A DNA stretch of 64,000 bases from positions 23,831 to 87,830 of the IMG/VR virus record IMGVR_UViG_3300028840_004242; one strand, given 5' to 3'. A program made the translations under genes and the position numbers. The DNA is from a virus. Below the pieces are notes generated by a model. It was not told the DNA's origin. It did not search any database and worked only from the letters and a program-made list of their open reading frames with translations. The first letter of the stretch is position 1. The number at the start of each line of letters is the position of its first letter. This document shows positions 34,773 to 42,014 of the stretch, piece by piece.

Positions 34773-35158
34773 TACTTCCTCCAATAAAGTGACCAGTCAC
34801 ATCCATCCTTGTCAGCTAAGAAAGGGAAGATGTGCCAAATAACCCAGGTAGGTTCATGTTCGTTTAAGGCATCACAGTAGTCTTTTTCAGGATACACGTA
34901 TTCGTTTGGGACATCTCCGTCTGCTGCTGCTCCAGGAGAAGCACCTGCAGATGCAGAACCTCCAGAACCGCCAGAACCGCCAGAACCACCTGAACCTCCA
35001 CCGTCGTCTCCACCTGAACCTCCACCGTCGTCTCCACCTGAACCTCCACCGTCGTCTCCACCTGAACCTCCACCGTCGCCGCCCCCACAACTCAAGGCGG
35101 GATTTACCACAAGGGCAAATACACAGACGATTGCTAAAATCCAAATTATTTTTCTCAT
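34772..35158 (-). CDS. Exported Gly/Asp-repeat protein
   Basis: 128 residues. A signal peptide (IIWILAIVCVFALVVNPALS) is followed by Cys24 and four copies of an 8-residue GGDDGGGS-type unit, a GGS/GSGG run and a small Cys-containing C-terminal part (YCDALNEHEPTWVIWH). The repeat could bind Ca2+ or act as a flexible spacer; whether Cys24 is lipidated is unclear because the preceding residues ALS are a poor lipobox. Strange company for nucleotide-modification genes. Confidence 0.65.
   Translation of the reverse strand: MRKIIWILAIVCVFALVVNPALSCGGGDGGGSGGDDGGGSGGDDGGGSGGDDGGGSGGSGGSGGSGGSASAGASPGAAADGDVPNEYVYPEKDYCDALNEHEPTWVIWHIFPFLADKDGCDWSLYWRK
34987..35082. repeat. Tandem 24-bp repeat, four units
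   Basis: Units of CACCTGAACCTCCACCGTCG plus four more bases at 34,987, 35,011, 35,035 and 35,059, the last with changes. They encode the GGDDGGGS repeat of the surrounding gene. The first three units are almost identical, implying recent slippage or recombination. A shorter 9-bp repeat (AGAACCGCC) adjoins it. Confidence 0.9.
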
Positions 35159-35183
35159 TTTAGTATCTCCTTAATCCCCCTGA

Positions 35184-35384
35184 TTAATAAGCATCAACGT
35201 ATTCACACATTATAGACAATGCTTCATCATAACTGCCACTATGAAAAATTCTATCTACCATCTCCTTAGCCTCATCATTAAGGCCTTCCTTTCTAAGGGC
35301 TTTCTGGCAGATTCCCATAAGGTTGAATACATTACCATTTTCTCCAACGAGTTTTACTTTTGGTTTCTTTTTCTTTTCGTTCAT
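35184..35384 (-). CDS. Small conserved phage protein
   Basis: 66 residues (KVKLVGENGNVFNLMGICQK, then SGSYDEALSIMCEYV). This looks like a small protein often seen in phage replication regions, of unknown function (recall, not search). ATG overlaps the folE stop. Confidence 0.65.
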   Translation of the reverse strand: MNEKKKKPKVKLVGENGNVFNLMGICQKALRKEGLNDEAKEMVDRIFHSGSYDEALSIMCEYVDAY

Positions 35385-35968
35385 TCTATCATCCCCTGCA
35401 TCATTGAAAGTTTGATTAAGTCCATTGCTTCCGCTCTTGCTTTTGCATCCTTTTTAAGAACTCCAGATAAAGAAGAGGTTATCATTCCTGCTCCTCCACT
35501 CTGCTTTACTCCTCTGCATCTCATACAGCTATGAATAGCTCGCATTACGAGTATAGTTCCTTTAGGTTCAATTTGTTTGTCAAATTCTTTAATGCAGTTC
35601 ATACATAGGAATTCTTGAAGATTAGGGCAAGCACTATAATGCTCTATAAGGCGTGAGGGTTTAGAGGCACCTATAACAAATTTATCTGGAATATATCCCA
35701 TCCAAGCGTATCCCTCAAAAGGTAAGAAATGATGACTACACCAACTTACGAAGTGTATTCTATCTAACATTATTAGCTCTTGAATGTTTTCTTCGTTTGG
35801 AAACTTGGTGAGTTTTGGTTTACATTCCATTTTAGCATTCCTGAAAATATGACGATACATTTTTGCCATACGTTCAGGGGTGCCAACAAGGTTGGGGTCA
35901 TCTAACGACAACCCCAACCCTTGTTCGATGATCAGCTTGAAACAATCCTTGATAAGTCTTTCATTCAT
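35381..35968 (-). CDS. folE: GTP cyclohydrolase I
   Basis: 195 residues. GTPERMAKMY and SWCSHHFLPFEG are the FolE signatures; Cys77, His80 and Cys151 (CMRCRGV) are the expected zinc ligands. It converts GTP to dihydroneopterin triphosphate, the first step toward 7-deazaguanines. Close to queD, queE and dpdA, so it most likely feeds DNA modification. The N-terminus is shorter than in bacterial FolE. Confidence 0.93.
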   Translation of the reverse strand: MNERLIKDCFKLIIEQGLGLSLDDPNLVGTPERMAKMYRHIFRNAKMECKPKLTKFPNEENIQELIMLDRIHFVSWCSHHFLPFEGYAWMGYIPDKFVIGASKPSRLIEHYSACPNLQEFLCMNCIKEFDKQIEPKGTILVMRAIHSCMRCRGVKQSGGAGMITSSLSGVLKKDAKARAEAMDLIKLSMMQGMIE

Positions 35969-35971
35969 GAA

Positions 35972-36481
35972 TTATTCCTTCGCTTCTCCTTTGGCAGGTG
36001 TAGCCTCCCCACCTTCTTCCTTTTCGATCCTCTTTTTGGCAATGCGAATGTAGATGTCGATTCGCTTTTTGATGAAATCAGCGTCTTTCTGATCCCGCTT
36101 GTGATACCTTTCAGTGAATGCCTTAGCGATTTCATTTTCAGATTTGCCAGCTTTGACCATGTCGTAGGCTAACTGCTCATTAGAAGGTCCTTCCCGTTTA
36201 GGTCCTTTCTTCTTGGCAGCTTCCATCGCGGCAATCTCTTCAGGGCTAGGATCTTTCCCTTCGACAATGCTGTTATAGAATTCCACGACGGAATCCGGCA
36301 GCTTCTTTTCTTCCTCACTGCCTTCTGGAATGCTATCTACGGCCTTGAGAAAACTGTCGACCATGACCTCTTTCTTAATGCCTACGGTCTTCAACTTCTC
36401 TTCCAGAACACCGGTTGCATTGAGAGCACCAATCTGCTCTCTCAGCTCTTTTGCGTTTACAAATTGCGGACTTAATGCCAT
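35972..36481 (-). CDS. Hypothetical protein upstream of folE
   Basis: 169 residues after a strong AAGGAGG. Charged and helical; NEQLAYDMVKAGKSENEIAK looks like a helix-turn-helix-type repeat segment and the tail is Glu/Lys-rich. First gene behind the promoter candidate at 36,557. High-quality start and codon use like its neighbours suggest strong expression. Function unknown. Confidence 0.7.
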   Translation of the reverse strand: MALSPQFVNAKELREQIGALNATGVLEEKLKTVGIKKEVMVDSFLKAVDSIPEGSEEEKKLPDSVVEFYNSIVEGKDPSPEEIAAMEAAKKKGPKREGPSNEQLAYDMVKAGKSENEIAKAFTERYHKRDQKDADFIKKRIDIYIRIAKKRIEKEEGGEATPAKGEAKE

Positions 36482-36556
36482 AATGTGTTACCTCCTTGTG
36501 TGATATTTGAGCTCTCGCCCAGTTAGTTATTCAGCCTTTCAGCTAATTATAGCTAC

Positions 36557-36590
36557 ATTATAGAACGTTTCCATTGGTGTTTATAAACTT
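36557..36590 (-). promoter_or_regulatory. Promoter candidate ahead of the folE-side operon
   Basis: Minus strand TATAAT at 36,557-36,562 lies in the 130-base gap upstream of the gene starting at 36,481. The -35 is poor (TTATAA or TATAAA), but ATGGAAACGTTC between them matches the spacer of the promoter at 49,830 (ATGGAAACATG). Confidence 0.4.
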
Positions 36591-36613
36591 TTTGATGATA
36601 TTTTTTAGGCAGT

Positions 36614-37270
36614 TTACCTAGGTTCTGGAAGTTTCACCAATTTGTGCAACTGAAGGCTGAGCTGTACGTCCCAAATATTGTCTTCCAGCATCCAATAGTA
36701 TAGAGCAGCAGGTTCTAACCTATCCAGGACTGGAGAGAAAGCGCACCTTGCCTTGGAATTTCTCTGTTTCAGTCTCCTATAAGCTCTTTTTGCCTCTTGA
36801 TAGTCACTCTCGTCTGATATCACAAATTTAACCACGTCATTTTGGGAAAACACGTTAGTATTAGCCCATTGAAAAACATCACCTACTCCTGCACCAGGCA
36901 GCTTATAGTCTACCACATAGCAATCCACGGTGCAGAGCTGCCGTGGGGGTAGAGCGTAGGCTCCATTTGTTTCTACCGTAACGTGGAATCCTTTAGTTCT
37001 AACCAGTGAGATAAACTGAAGCAATTCTTCCCCTTGCTCTAGTGGCTCACCCCCTGTGATCAACAAATAGGGACCTTTATACTTCTCCACTCTTTCTATT
37101 AACCTAAAAATGTCCATTTCCTTGCCTACTCTAGGATCTTGGGCATACTTTGTATCACAGTAGTTACAACCTAAGCTACACCCAGCAGTTCGTACGAATG
37201 TTGCCCAACTACCCTGTCCACGGCAATTTGCCTCCCCGTGTATGCTGGAGAAAATGCTGTAAATCTTCAT
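36614..37270 (-). CDS. queE: 7-carboxy-7-deazaguanine synthase
   Basis: 218 residues. The radical SAM cluster is CSLGCNYCDTKYA (Cys31, 35, 38), preceded by the QueE-typical FSSIHGEANCRGQGSWATFV and followed by LLITGGEPL. It converts carboxy-tetrahydropterin to 7-carboxy-7-deazaguanine (CDG). Its start overlaps queD by 62 bases, which is long but the AGGT site at GGAGGTACGTC supports it. Confidence 0.93.
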   Translation of the reverse strand: MKIYSIFSSIHGEANCRGQGSWATFVRTAGCSLGCNYCDTKYAQDPRVGKEMDIFRLIERVEKYKGPYLLITGGEPLEQGEELLQFISLVRTKGFHVTVETNGAYALPPRQLCTVDCYVVDYKLPGAGVGDVFQWANTNVFSQNDVVKFVISDESDYQEAKRAYRRLKQRNSKARCAFSPVLDRLEPAALYYWMLEDNIWDVQLSLQLHKLVKLPEPR

Positions 37271-37640
37271 GACGTACCTCCACGTAACTGGTTGGTGTTT
37301 CCCACAGCCTTACTTTTGAAATACCTCTATCCTCTTCCTCTTCAAAGTATTTATCTAGCTCATAAAATATCTTAAAGGCTATGATTTCTGCTGTGGGATT
37401 CTCAAATATATCATTTAGGTAAGAATGATCAAGGTTGTTAAGAACAACCTCTTCTACTAAATCTTTTAGATCTTTAAAGTCAATAACCATTCCTTCTATT
37501 GTGCTTCTTTCATTCGTAACTACAGGTCCATATGCTTCTACCTCCAACTTATAGGTATGACCATGTAGCTTATTACAGTCCCCACGATACTTAGGTAGTT
37601 GATGAGCTGCATCAAATGTAAATGTCTTTCCTACTATCAT
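37209..37640 (-). CDS. queD: 6-carboxy-5,6,7,8-tetrahydropterin synthase
   Basis: 143 residues. FTFDAAHQLPKY and CNKLHGHTYKLEVE give the catalytic Cys22 and zinc ligands His13, His26 and His28; DFKDLKDLVEE and LDHSYLND follow as in the family, and the terminal LWETPTSY has the catalytic Glu. It makes the substrate of QueE. Good GGGAGGTAACTAA site. Confidence 0.93.
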   Translation of the reverse strand: MIVGKTFTFDAAHQLPKYRGDCNKLHGHTYKLEVEAYGPVVTNERSTIEGMVIDFKDLKDLVEEVVLNNLDHSYLNDIFENPTAEIIAFKIFYELDKYFEEEEDRGISKVRLWETPTSYVEVRHEDLQHFLQHTRGGKLPWTG

Positions 37641-37894
37641 TTAGTTACCTCCCTTTTACTTAGGTCTATATGAATAATTCCTTCTCTAGTATAAACGTAA
37701 ATGCTCGGATCTACAGGAACCCAACGTATAGTTAAATCATCTGTTACTTTGTAGTCTTCCACCTTACCGTGCATGTGTTTTCTAACATATTCCCATTTCC
37801 ATTGATTTATTTTGTAGCTATAAACATATAAAAAGAACAGGAGTACTAATAAGATTGTAGTTATTGTTAGATAAATCTTTGAACGGTCATCCAT
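37637..37894 (-). CDS. Small membrane-anchored protein
   Basis: 85 residues: an N-terminal transmembrane helix (IYLTITTILLVLLFFLYVY) and a beta-rich tail (LTIRWVPVDPSIYVYTREGI). ATGA overlap with queD. Function unknown. Confidence 0.6.
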   Translation of the reverse strand: MDDRSKIYLTITTILLVLLFFLYVYSYKINQWKWEYVRKHMHGKVEDYKVTDDLTIRWVPVDPSIYVYTREGIIHIDLSKREVTK

Positions 37895-37895
37895 T

Positions 37896-39422
37896 TTAAT
37901 CTCCTCTCACTTTATCAAGTGCGGCATCCAGGTAAGGTTGCCCGAGATCTAATTGTTGAAGAACCTTGATAGTCATCGTTTCGTCAAATTGTTTGTGCCT
38001 ATGTGCTATCACTCCAAAGCGCATTATATTTTTTCTCTTCTCGAAGTCTTTTTGATTAAGAACCGCCATTAAGTTTACGTGTGCTAACTTCCTGATATCT
38101 TCACCTGTGTTTTTTTGTCTAACATATGTCTTTTCCATTGAGTCTCTATTTGCCTGTGTAGCCGTGGCAACTAAACAGCCCCGCTCCTGTGCTAGGCTCT
38201 TTGCTGTCATCCAGGTATCGTTTATAGCTTCACGACCAACCAGCTTAGGATTTTCTGGACCCAAAATGTCCATATAGTCTATCAGTATAACGTCAGGTAT
38301 AAAATCCTCTGTATATTCCAGCAAGTCAAGATCCCTCTTTATATCTCCTATGTTGGCAGTCTTTATGGGATAGCTTATAGTTCTAAGCAAATTGTTTCCA
38401 TACATCATCATAAAAGATTTGGTAGCCTTTTTAACCTTAGCTACTGACATGGTGGGAACCTCTTGCTCTTCATACCAAGGTTCAGGATCAAAGAATCCCA
38501 ATTTATTGTCAAGGCAGTAAGTACAAACTGTCCAATCTAAGTTAGGACTGTAAGGTGATAATTTGCCTTCATCATTTATTAGTGAACCAGAACCCCTACG
38601 CTCTTTCATGTCACAGGTGCCCTGCTGGTTCTTAAGGCAGTCAAATATGGGAAAACGGTAGATGTTTTTTTCTTCGGTAGATAGGGCGGTAAGTCGTTGA
38701 TAGGACCTTATAGACGTTTCCTCTTTTGACATCTCTAATGAAATGGAAGCTACCTTCAGCCTGTTATACAAGGCAGCGAATTTTATCTCTTCCAACCACC
38801 AAGTCTTTCCCCGCTTCATAGGACCCATAAGGGATATTAGCCAAGTTCTTTTAAGAGGACCTAATATCTGTCCTAGCCTACCTGGCATTTTAAACAAGTA
38901 TTCTTCATCACGAATCATCACTTGTTCTATTTGTTGGATATCAAAAGGATTTATCCATTCTGATGTAGTTTTACTGACCTTCCTAAAGTTAGAAATTTCT
39001 ATCTCAGCCTCCTCAACTTTACCAAGGTCAATTAAGTTCATCAGTTTGTCTTTGTGGTCTATTATGGATCTTTTCTTTAGATATTTTAAACAGCGCCTCT
39101 CTAAATATTCCTCATTGAAACTCTCCATTTCTTCATAATAACCACTCAGTCCTGCAATAAATTCTCCTACCAGCTTCTGCTCTTCTTCCTCCAGTTCCTC
39201 CTTCTCTACTTCATAGATTTTCTGTATATTGTGTCCAGGTGCATCTTCAAATTCTTTGTAATAATCTCTCACCCATTTGTACACCCTTTTACTGTACTTA
39301 CTTTGTAGGTAATGGGACTGTATCATAGGAAGGAAGGTTTGACAGAACCTTTTACTGATAATCAGACCTATCATTAAGTTCTTCTCATCAGCTGTGTCTA
39401 TTTTGACTCGTCTGCGGATCAA
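37896..39422 (-). CDS. dnaB: Replicative DNA helicase (DnaB-like)
   Basis: 508 residues from TTG 39422 with an ACAGGAGGG site. Walker A GPMKRGKTWWLEE (about 196-208), DVILIDYMDIL as Walker B, QANRDSM as the H3/H4-like motif and an arginine-rich end. A Cys-rich insert (TCDMKERRGSG, VCTYCLDN) in the middle of the RecA core is unusual and may bind zinc. It unwinds the fork as a hexamer with the primase at 40,897. The gene upstream overlaps it by 4 bases. Confidence 0.85.
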   Translation of the reverse strand: MIRRRVKIDTADEKNLMIGLIISKRFCQTFLPMIQSHYLQSKYSKRVYKWVRDYYKEFEDAPGHNIQKIYEVEKEELEEEEQKLVGEFIAGLSGYYEEMESFNEEYLERRCLKYLKKRSIIDHKDKLMNLIDLGKVEEAEIEISNFRKVSKTTSEWINPFDIQQIEQVMIRDEEYLFKMPGRLGQILGPLKRTWLISLMGPMKRGKTWWLEEIKFAALYNRLKVASISLEMSKEETSIRSYQRLTALSTEEKNIYRFPIFDCLKNQQGTCDMKERRGSGSLINDEGKLSPYSPNLDWTVCTYCLDNKLGFFDPEPWYEEQEVPTMSVAKVKKATKSFMMMYGNNLLRTISYPIKTANIGDIKRDLDLLEYTEDFIPDVILIDYMDILGPENPKLVGREAINDTWMTAKSLAQERGCLVATATQANRDSMEKTYVRQKNTGEDIRKLAHVNLMAVLNQKDFEKRKNIMRFGVIAHRHKQFDETMTIKVLQQLDLGQPYLDAALDKVRGD

Positions 39423-40543
39423 AAATCCCTCCTGTCCTCAATAATACTATTAGAGTAGAGGAAAGCTGGTAACCTTTTGTCAAACATCGTATCGCTGCTG
39501 AACCACCCAGGCGTCAATTTATGGAGATCTCCATTCACGCTTTGCTCTAACGCTTCGGTTACCAGCTCTCCAAATTGTAGCAAGCTATAAATGCCTGCCC
39601 CTCTTAACTCCATCTTATCTTCGTGCTCTTTATAGAATTCTGCTGTTCGCTCTGCAGCGCGGACAAAATGGTTCATATCGTACTGGCTGAGGCCATTTTT
39701 AGGTTTTATACCTCCGAGCACTTTATCTAGATAGAAATTGGCGTAGTACTTAGTTAGATTGGGATATTTATCTTCTGGATGCTCTTGTTGTTCTATTTTC
39801 TTAGGAGGTTCTAAATATTCCTCTAGGTAGGACCTGCTGGAATGTTTACTGTAGACATAATAAGCGAGAGGTATTTTAGTGAGCGATTTCTTGTATTTAC
39901 TTTCAGGTGGATGGTAATGAGGATGAGTAGCTGCCAGGTGAAAGTTAGTTATAGACTTTATGATTTCTTCCTTATTAAATTTCCTTCCTTCAGCACAGGA
40001 TAGGGAACCTCTCATAGCTCTTTTTACCTGTCTTATGTTTTCATTATAGGTCTTAGTTCCTGGTTGAGCATTATGCAGTCCTAATGTGTTCCAAAAGTTA
40101 ATAATTTCCTCTACCACCTTAGGGCAAGAGATAGGTGTGATTTCTTTTCTCTGTCTTTTAGGTTTTATAGGACCTTTTTTAGTCTGTGCTTCCCTGATCT
40201 TTTGACTGTTAGCATGAGTTTCCTCTTTGTATTCCCTATAAGATTTGCTTCTTTTTTTGATCGGCCGAGACGTACTTTTTTGGCGTAAAAAAGAGGAAAC
40301 AACAGAATGTTGAATGCTAGATTTGCTATGTATAGCTTTAGCTATACATGTCAGGTCTTGCGTTTGGCTTTCTGATGCATCTTTATTAGGACAAAAAAGG
40401 TACTTTCCGTCGAAACATCGCGCTGAGTGAAGGTAGGGCTTAATTTGGCTATCCCAGCAGGAGTTGCATATAATTTTTCCTCTGATTGTTCCTTCCAACT
40501 CTGTACTTACCTTTCTGTTACACAGCCCACATCTCAGTATCAT
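39419..40543 (-). CDS. Zinc-finger protein beside helicase, possible loader or initiator
   Basis: 374 residues. Cys5, Cys8, Cys26 and Cys29 (CGLC, CNSC) make an N-terminal zinc finger; residues 70-140 are basic and disordered, and the rest is helical. Position directly before the helicase suggests a helicase loader or replication initiator (inference). Its mRNA would carry a long structured leader (40,544-40,712), so expression may be controlled by RNA folding. Confidence 0.65.
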   Translation of the reverse strand: MILRCGLCNRKVSTELEGTIRGKIICNSCWDSQIKPYLHSARCFDGKYLFCPNKDASESQTQDLTCIAKAIHSKSSIQHSVVSSFLRQKSTSRPIKKRSKSYREYKEETHANSQKIREAQTKKGPIKPKRQRKEITPISCPKVVEEIINFWNTLGLHNAQPGTKTYNENIRQVKRAMRGSLSCAEGRKFNKEEIIKSITNFHLAATHPHYHPPESKYKKSLTKIPLAYYVYSKHSSRSYLEEYLEPPKKIEQQEHPEDKYPNLTKYYANFYLDKVLGGIKPKNGLSQYDMNHFVRAAERTAEFYKEHEDKMELRGAGIYSLLQFGELVTEALEQSVNGDLHKLTPGWFSSDTMFDKRLPAFLYSNSIIEDRRDF

Positions 40544-40563
40544 GGTAGAACTCCATCAGATTT

Positions 40564-40695
40564 CCTCTTCCCCCCTCTTACCCTTGTGGTGGATTAACAA
40601 TAGTGAACCGGGCTACTGCTTGGTAGGTACTAACAGGAAGAGGGGTGTTAGTGTGTGGAAGGAGCAGCCCAGCTCACTATTATTAATCCCTCTTC
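40564..40695 (-). promoter_or_regulatory. Structured 5' leader RNA with possible pseudoknot
   Basis: On the minus strand a 24-bp helix pairs 40,666-40,689 with 40,591-40,614 without a mismatch if three G-U wobbles are allowed; on the plus strand those become A-C mismatches, so the fold belongs to the minus transcript. Inside it is a 7-bp hairpin (40,629-40,635 with 40,646-40,652) whose loop CCCCUCUUCC can pair with GGAAGAGG at 40,564-40,571, AAGAGGGG at 40,572-40,579, or GAAGAGGG at 40,688-40,695. No U-run follows, so it is not a simple terminator. Confidence 0.7.
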
Positions 40696-40718
40696 GCAGT
40701 ACTTGTGTATAGGTACAC

Positions 40719-40748
40719 ATAATAGCACAGCACCATGACAGCTTGCAA
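40719..40748 (-). promoter_or_regulatory. Sigma70-type promoter for the helicase operon leader
   Basis: Minus strand TTGCAA (40,743-40,748), 18-base spacer, TATTAT (40,719-40,724), preceded by TATC. Start of transcription near 40,712 would give a leader of about 170 bases before ATG 40543. Confidence 0.7.
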
Positions 40749-40756
40749 GATAATTT

Positions 40757-40900
40757 TTAGGATTTATTTGTATCTTTATTTTTATCTTTTCCCTTTTGGA
40801 CTGCTTCTTTTATTACCTTCTTGATATGTTCTTTCCATAACTGTCTAAATGTAGAACCTTCTACATAATCGTCTATTCCACTAAGTCTACTCCATTTCAT
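40757..40900 (-). CDS. 47-residue basic hypothetical protein
   Basis: ATG 40900 overlaps the primase stop (ATGA); TAA at 40,757-40,759. Lys-rich helical product (RQLWKEHIKKVIKEAVQKGK). Placed between primase and helicase operon; may bind nucleic acid. Function unknown. Confidence 0.6.
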   Translation of the reverse strand: MKWSRLSGIDDYVEGSTFRQLWKEHIKKVIKEAVQKGKDKNKDTNKS

Positions 40901-41796
40901 AACAGTTCGCTCCTTAACTGTGCAGCCTCTTGTGGTGTGAGGTCTGCTGGATCTTTGCCTTCTGGTAGATCTAATTCCACTCTTTCTACTTCGGATATAA
41001 ACATACCTAAATCATAAGCTATCTGATCTGCCACTTCTTGTGCCTCCTCTTCAGGGTCATACAACACTATCGCTCTCTTAACACCTTTATTCACAAGTGC
41101 TGATGTTTGGGCTGTAGTGGCTGTGGTTCCCATGAAACTTACAAATTCATTACCCATACGCCATACATCAAAAGGTCCTTCTACTATTACCACTGTGTCT
41201 CCTGTAATTCTATCTATGTTGTAAACCCATCGCTCTGGTAGCACAGGACATTCATTCTGTGGTTGGTTCTTATAGCGTATAGGACTTTTGAAGGTAACAT
41301 CTCGTGCCGTGAAGCCTGCCAGTTTGAAGTTCATATAAATAGGAATGATAAGGCGGAATTTATATTTACCTCCTTCCCAGCAGGCTTTGACATAATATTT
41401 ATCCTGAATTTCTACAGGATCAAATCCCCTCCGCCTTAAGTAGTCTTTATGTATAGTTGGTAAGGTGTCTAAGGATTCTTTAGGCAGCCCTTTTGGATCC
41501 CTCCTTTTAGGATGATAGGTGCCTATGTGAGAAGATCTAAACTCTTCTAATATGGAATATATATCCCCTTGTCCGTCCTCAATTATGCTTATTACTTTAG
41601 TAATAAGCCCTGTTTGGTGACATTTCCAACAGTGCCATTTCTTAGACTTTAGGTTGATACCAAGATGGTTAGACTTGTCACCACAGAAAGGACAGCGAAT
41701 GTTTACCCAACCAGGACTACAGTTCTTTCCTGAAGTGTATATCCTTACACCTCTGTCATTAAGGTAGGCCTTTACATCAAACAGTTCTATATCCAT
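40897..41796 (-). CDS. dnaG: DNA primase (DnaG-type)
   Basis: 299 residues. The N-terminal zinc ribbon is RCPFCGDKSNHL with WHCWKCHQTG; TVVIVEGPFDVWRM is the TOPRIM Glu motif and AIVLYDPEEEAQEVADQI its second acidic motif. It is shorter than bacterial DnaG and lacks a helicase-interacting domain. It synthesises RNA primers at the fork with the helicase at 37,896. Confidence 0.9.
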   Translation of the reverse strand: MDIELFDVKAYLNDRGVRIYTSGKNCSPGWVNIRCPFCGDKSNHLGINLKSKKWHCWKCHQTGLITKVISIIEDGQGDIYSILEEFRSSHIGTYHPKRRDPKGLPKESLDTLPTIHKDYLRRRGFDPVEIQDKYYVKACWEGGKYKFRLIIPIYMNFKLAGFTARDVTFKSPIRYKNQPQNECPVLPERWVYNIDRITGDTVVIVEGPFDVWRMGNEFVSFMGTTATTAQTSALVNKGVKRAIVLYDPEEEAQEVADQIAYDLGMFISEVERVELDLPEGKDPADLTPQEAAQLRSELL

Positions 41797-42014
41797 TAAT
41801 AGAAGTCCTCAGGTTCTAGGTCAGCTCTGCGTCCATTGAAGAAAATACGGCAATCTTCTGAATCAGTGTCACGCATGAACACGTATTCGTGTTCTTCTAA
41901 GTGACCAATGGCAGCTCTAAGCTCTTGGGTCAAAGAAGTTGTCCAATGTCCCCATTTTGATCTGATGCAGAACTTTCTTGGTGAAACTTTAAAAGCATCT
42001 TTGATAACTATCAT
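41796..42014 (-). CDS. Small hypothetical protein
   Basis: 72 residues from ATG 42014, which forms ATGA with the helicase stop and sits eight bases from GAGGAGGG. Beta-rich with aromatic residues (FCIRSKWGHWTTSL). Unknown. Confidence 0.65.
   Translation of the reverse strand: MIVIKDAFKVSPRKFCIRSKWGHWTTSLTQELRAAIGHLEEHEYVFMRDTDSEDCRIFFNGRRADLEPEDFY

Noticed and set aside
36614-37640. Host-like tRNA queuosine pathway instead of DNA modification
   Set aside because: The transglycosylase in the same block has DpdA-type rather than tRNA-enzyme landmarks, so DNA is the likelier target, though not proven.
40591-40689. Rho-independent terminator reading of the long helix
   Set aside because: No U-run after the stem in minus orientation and a coding gene with a good ribosome site follows.
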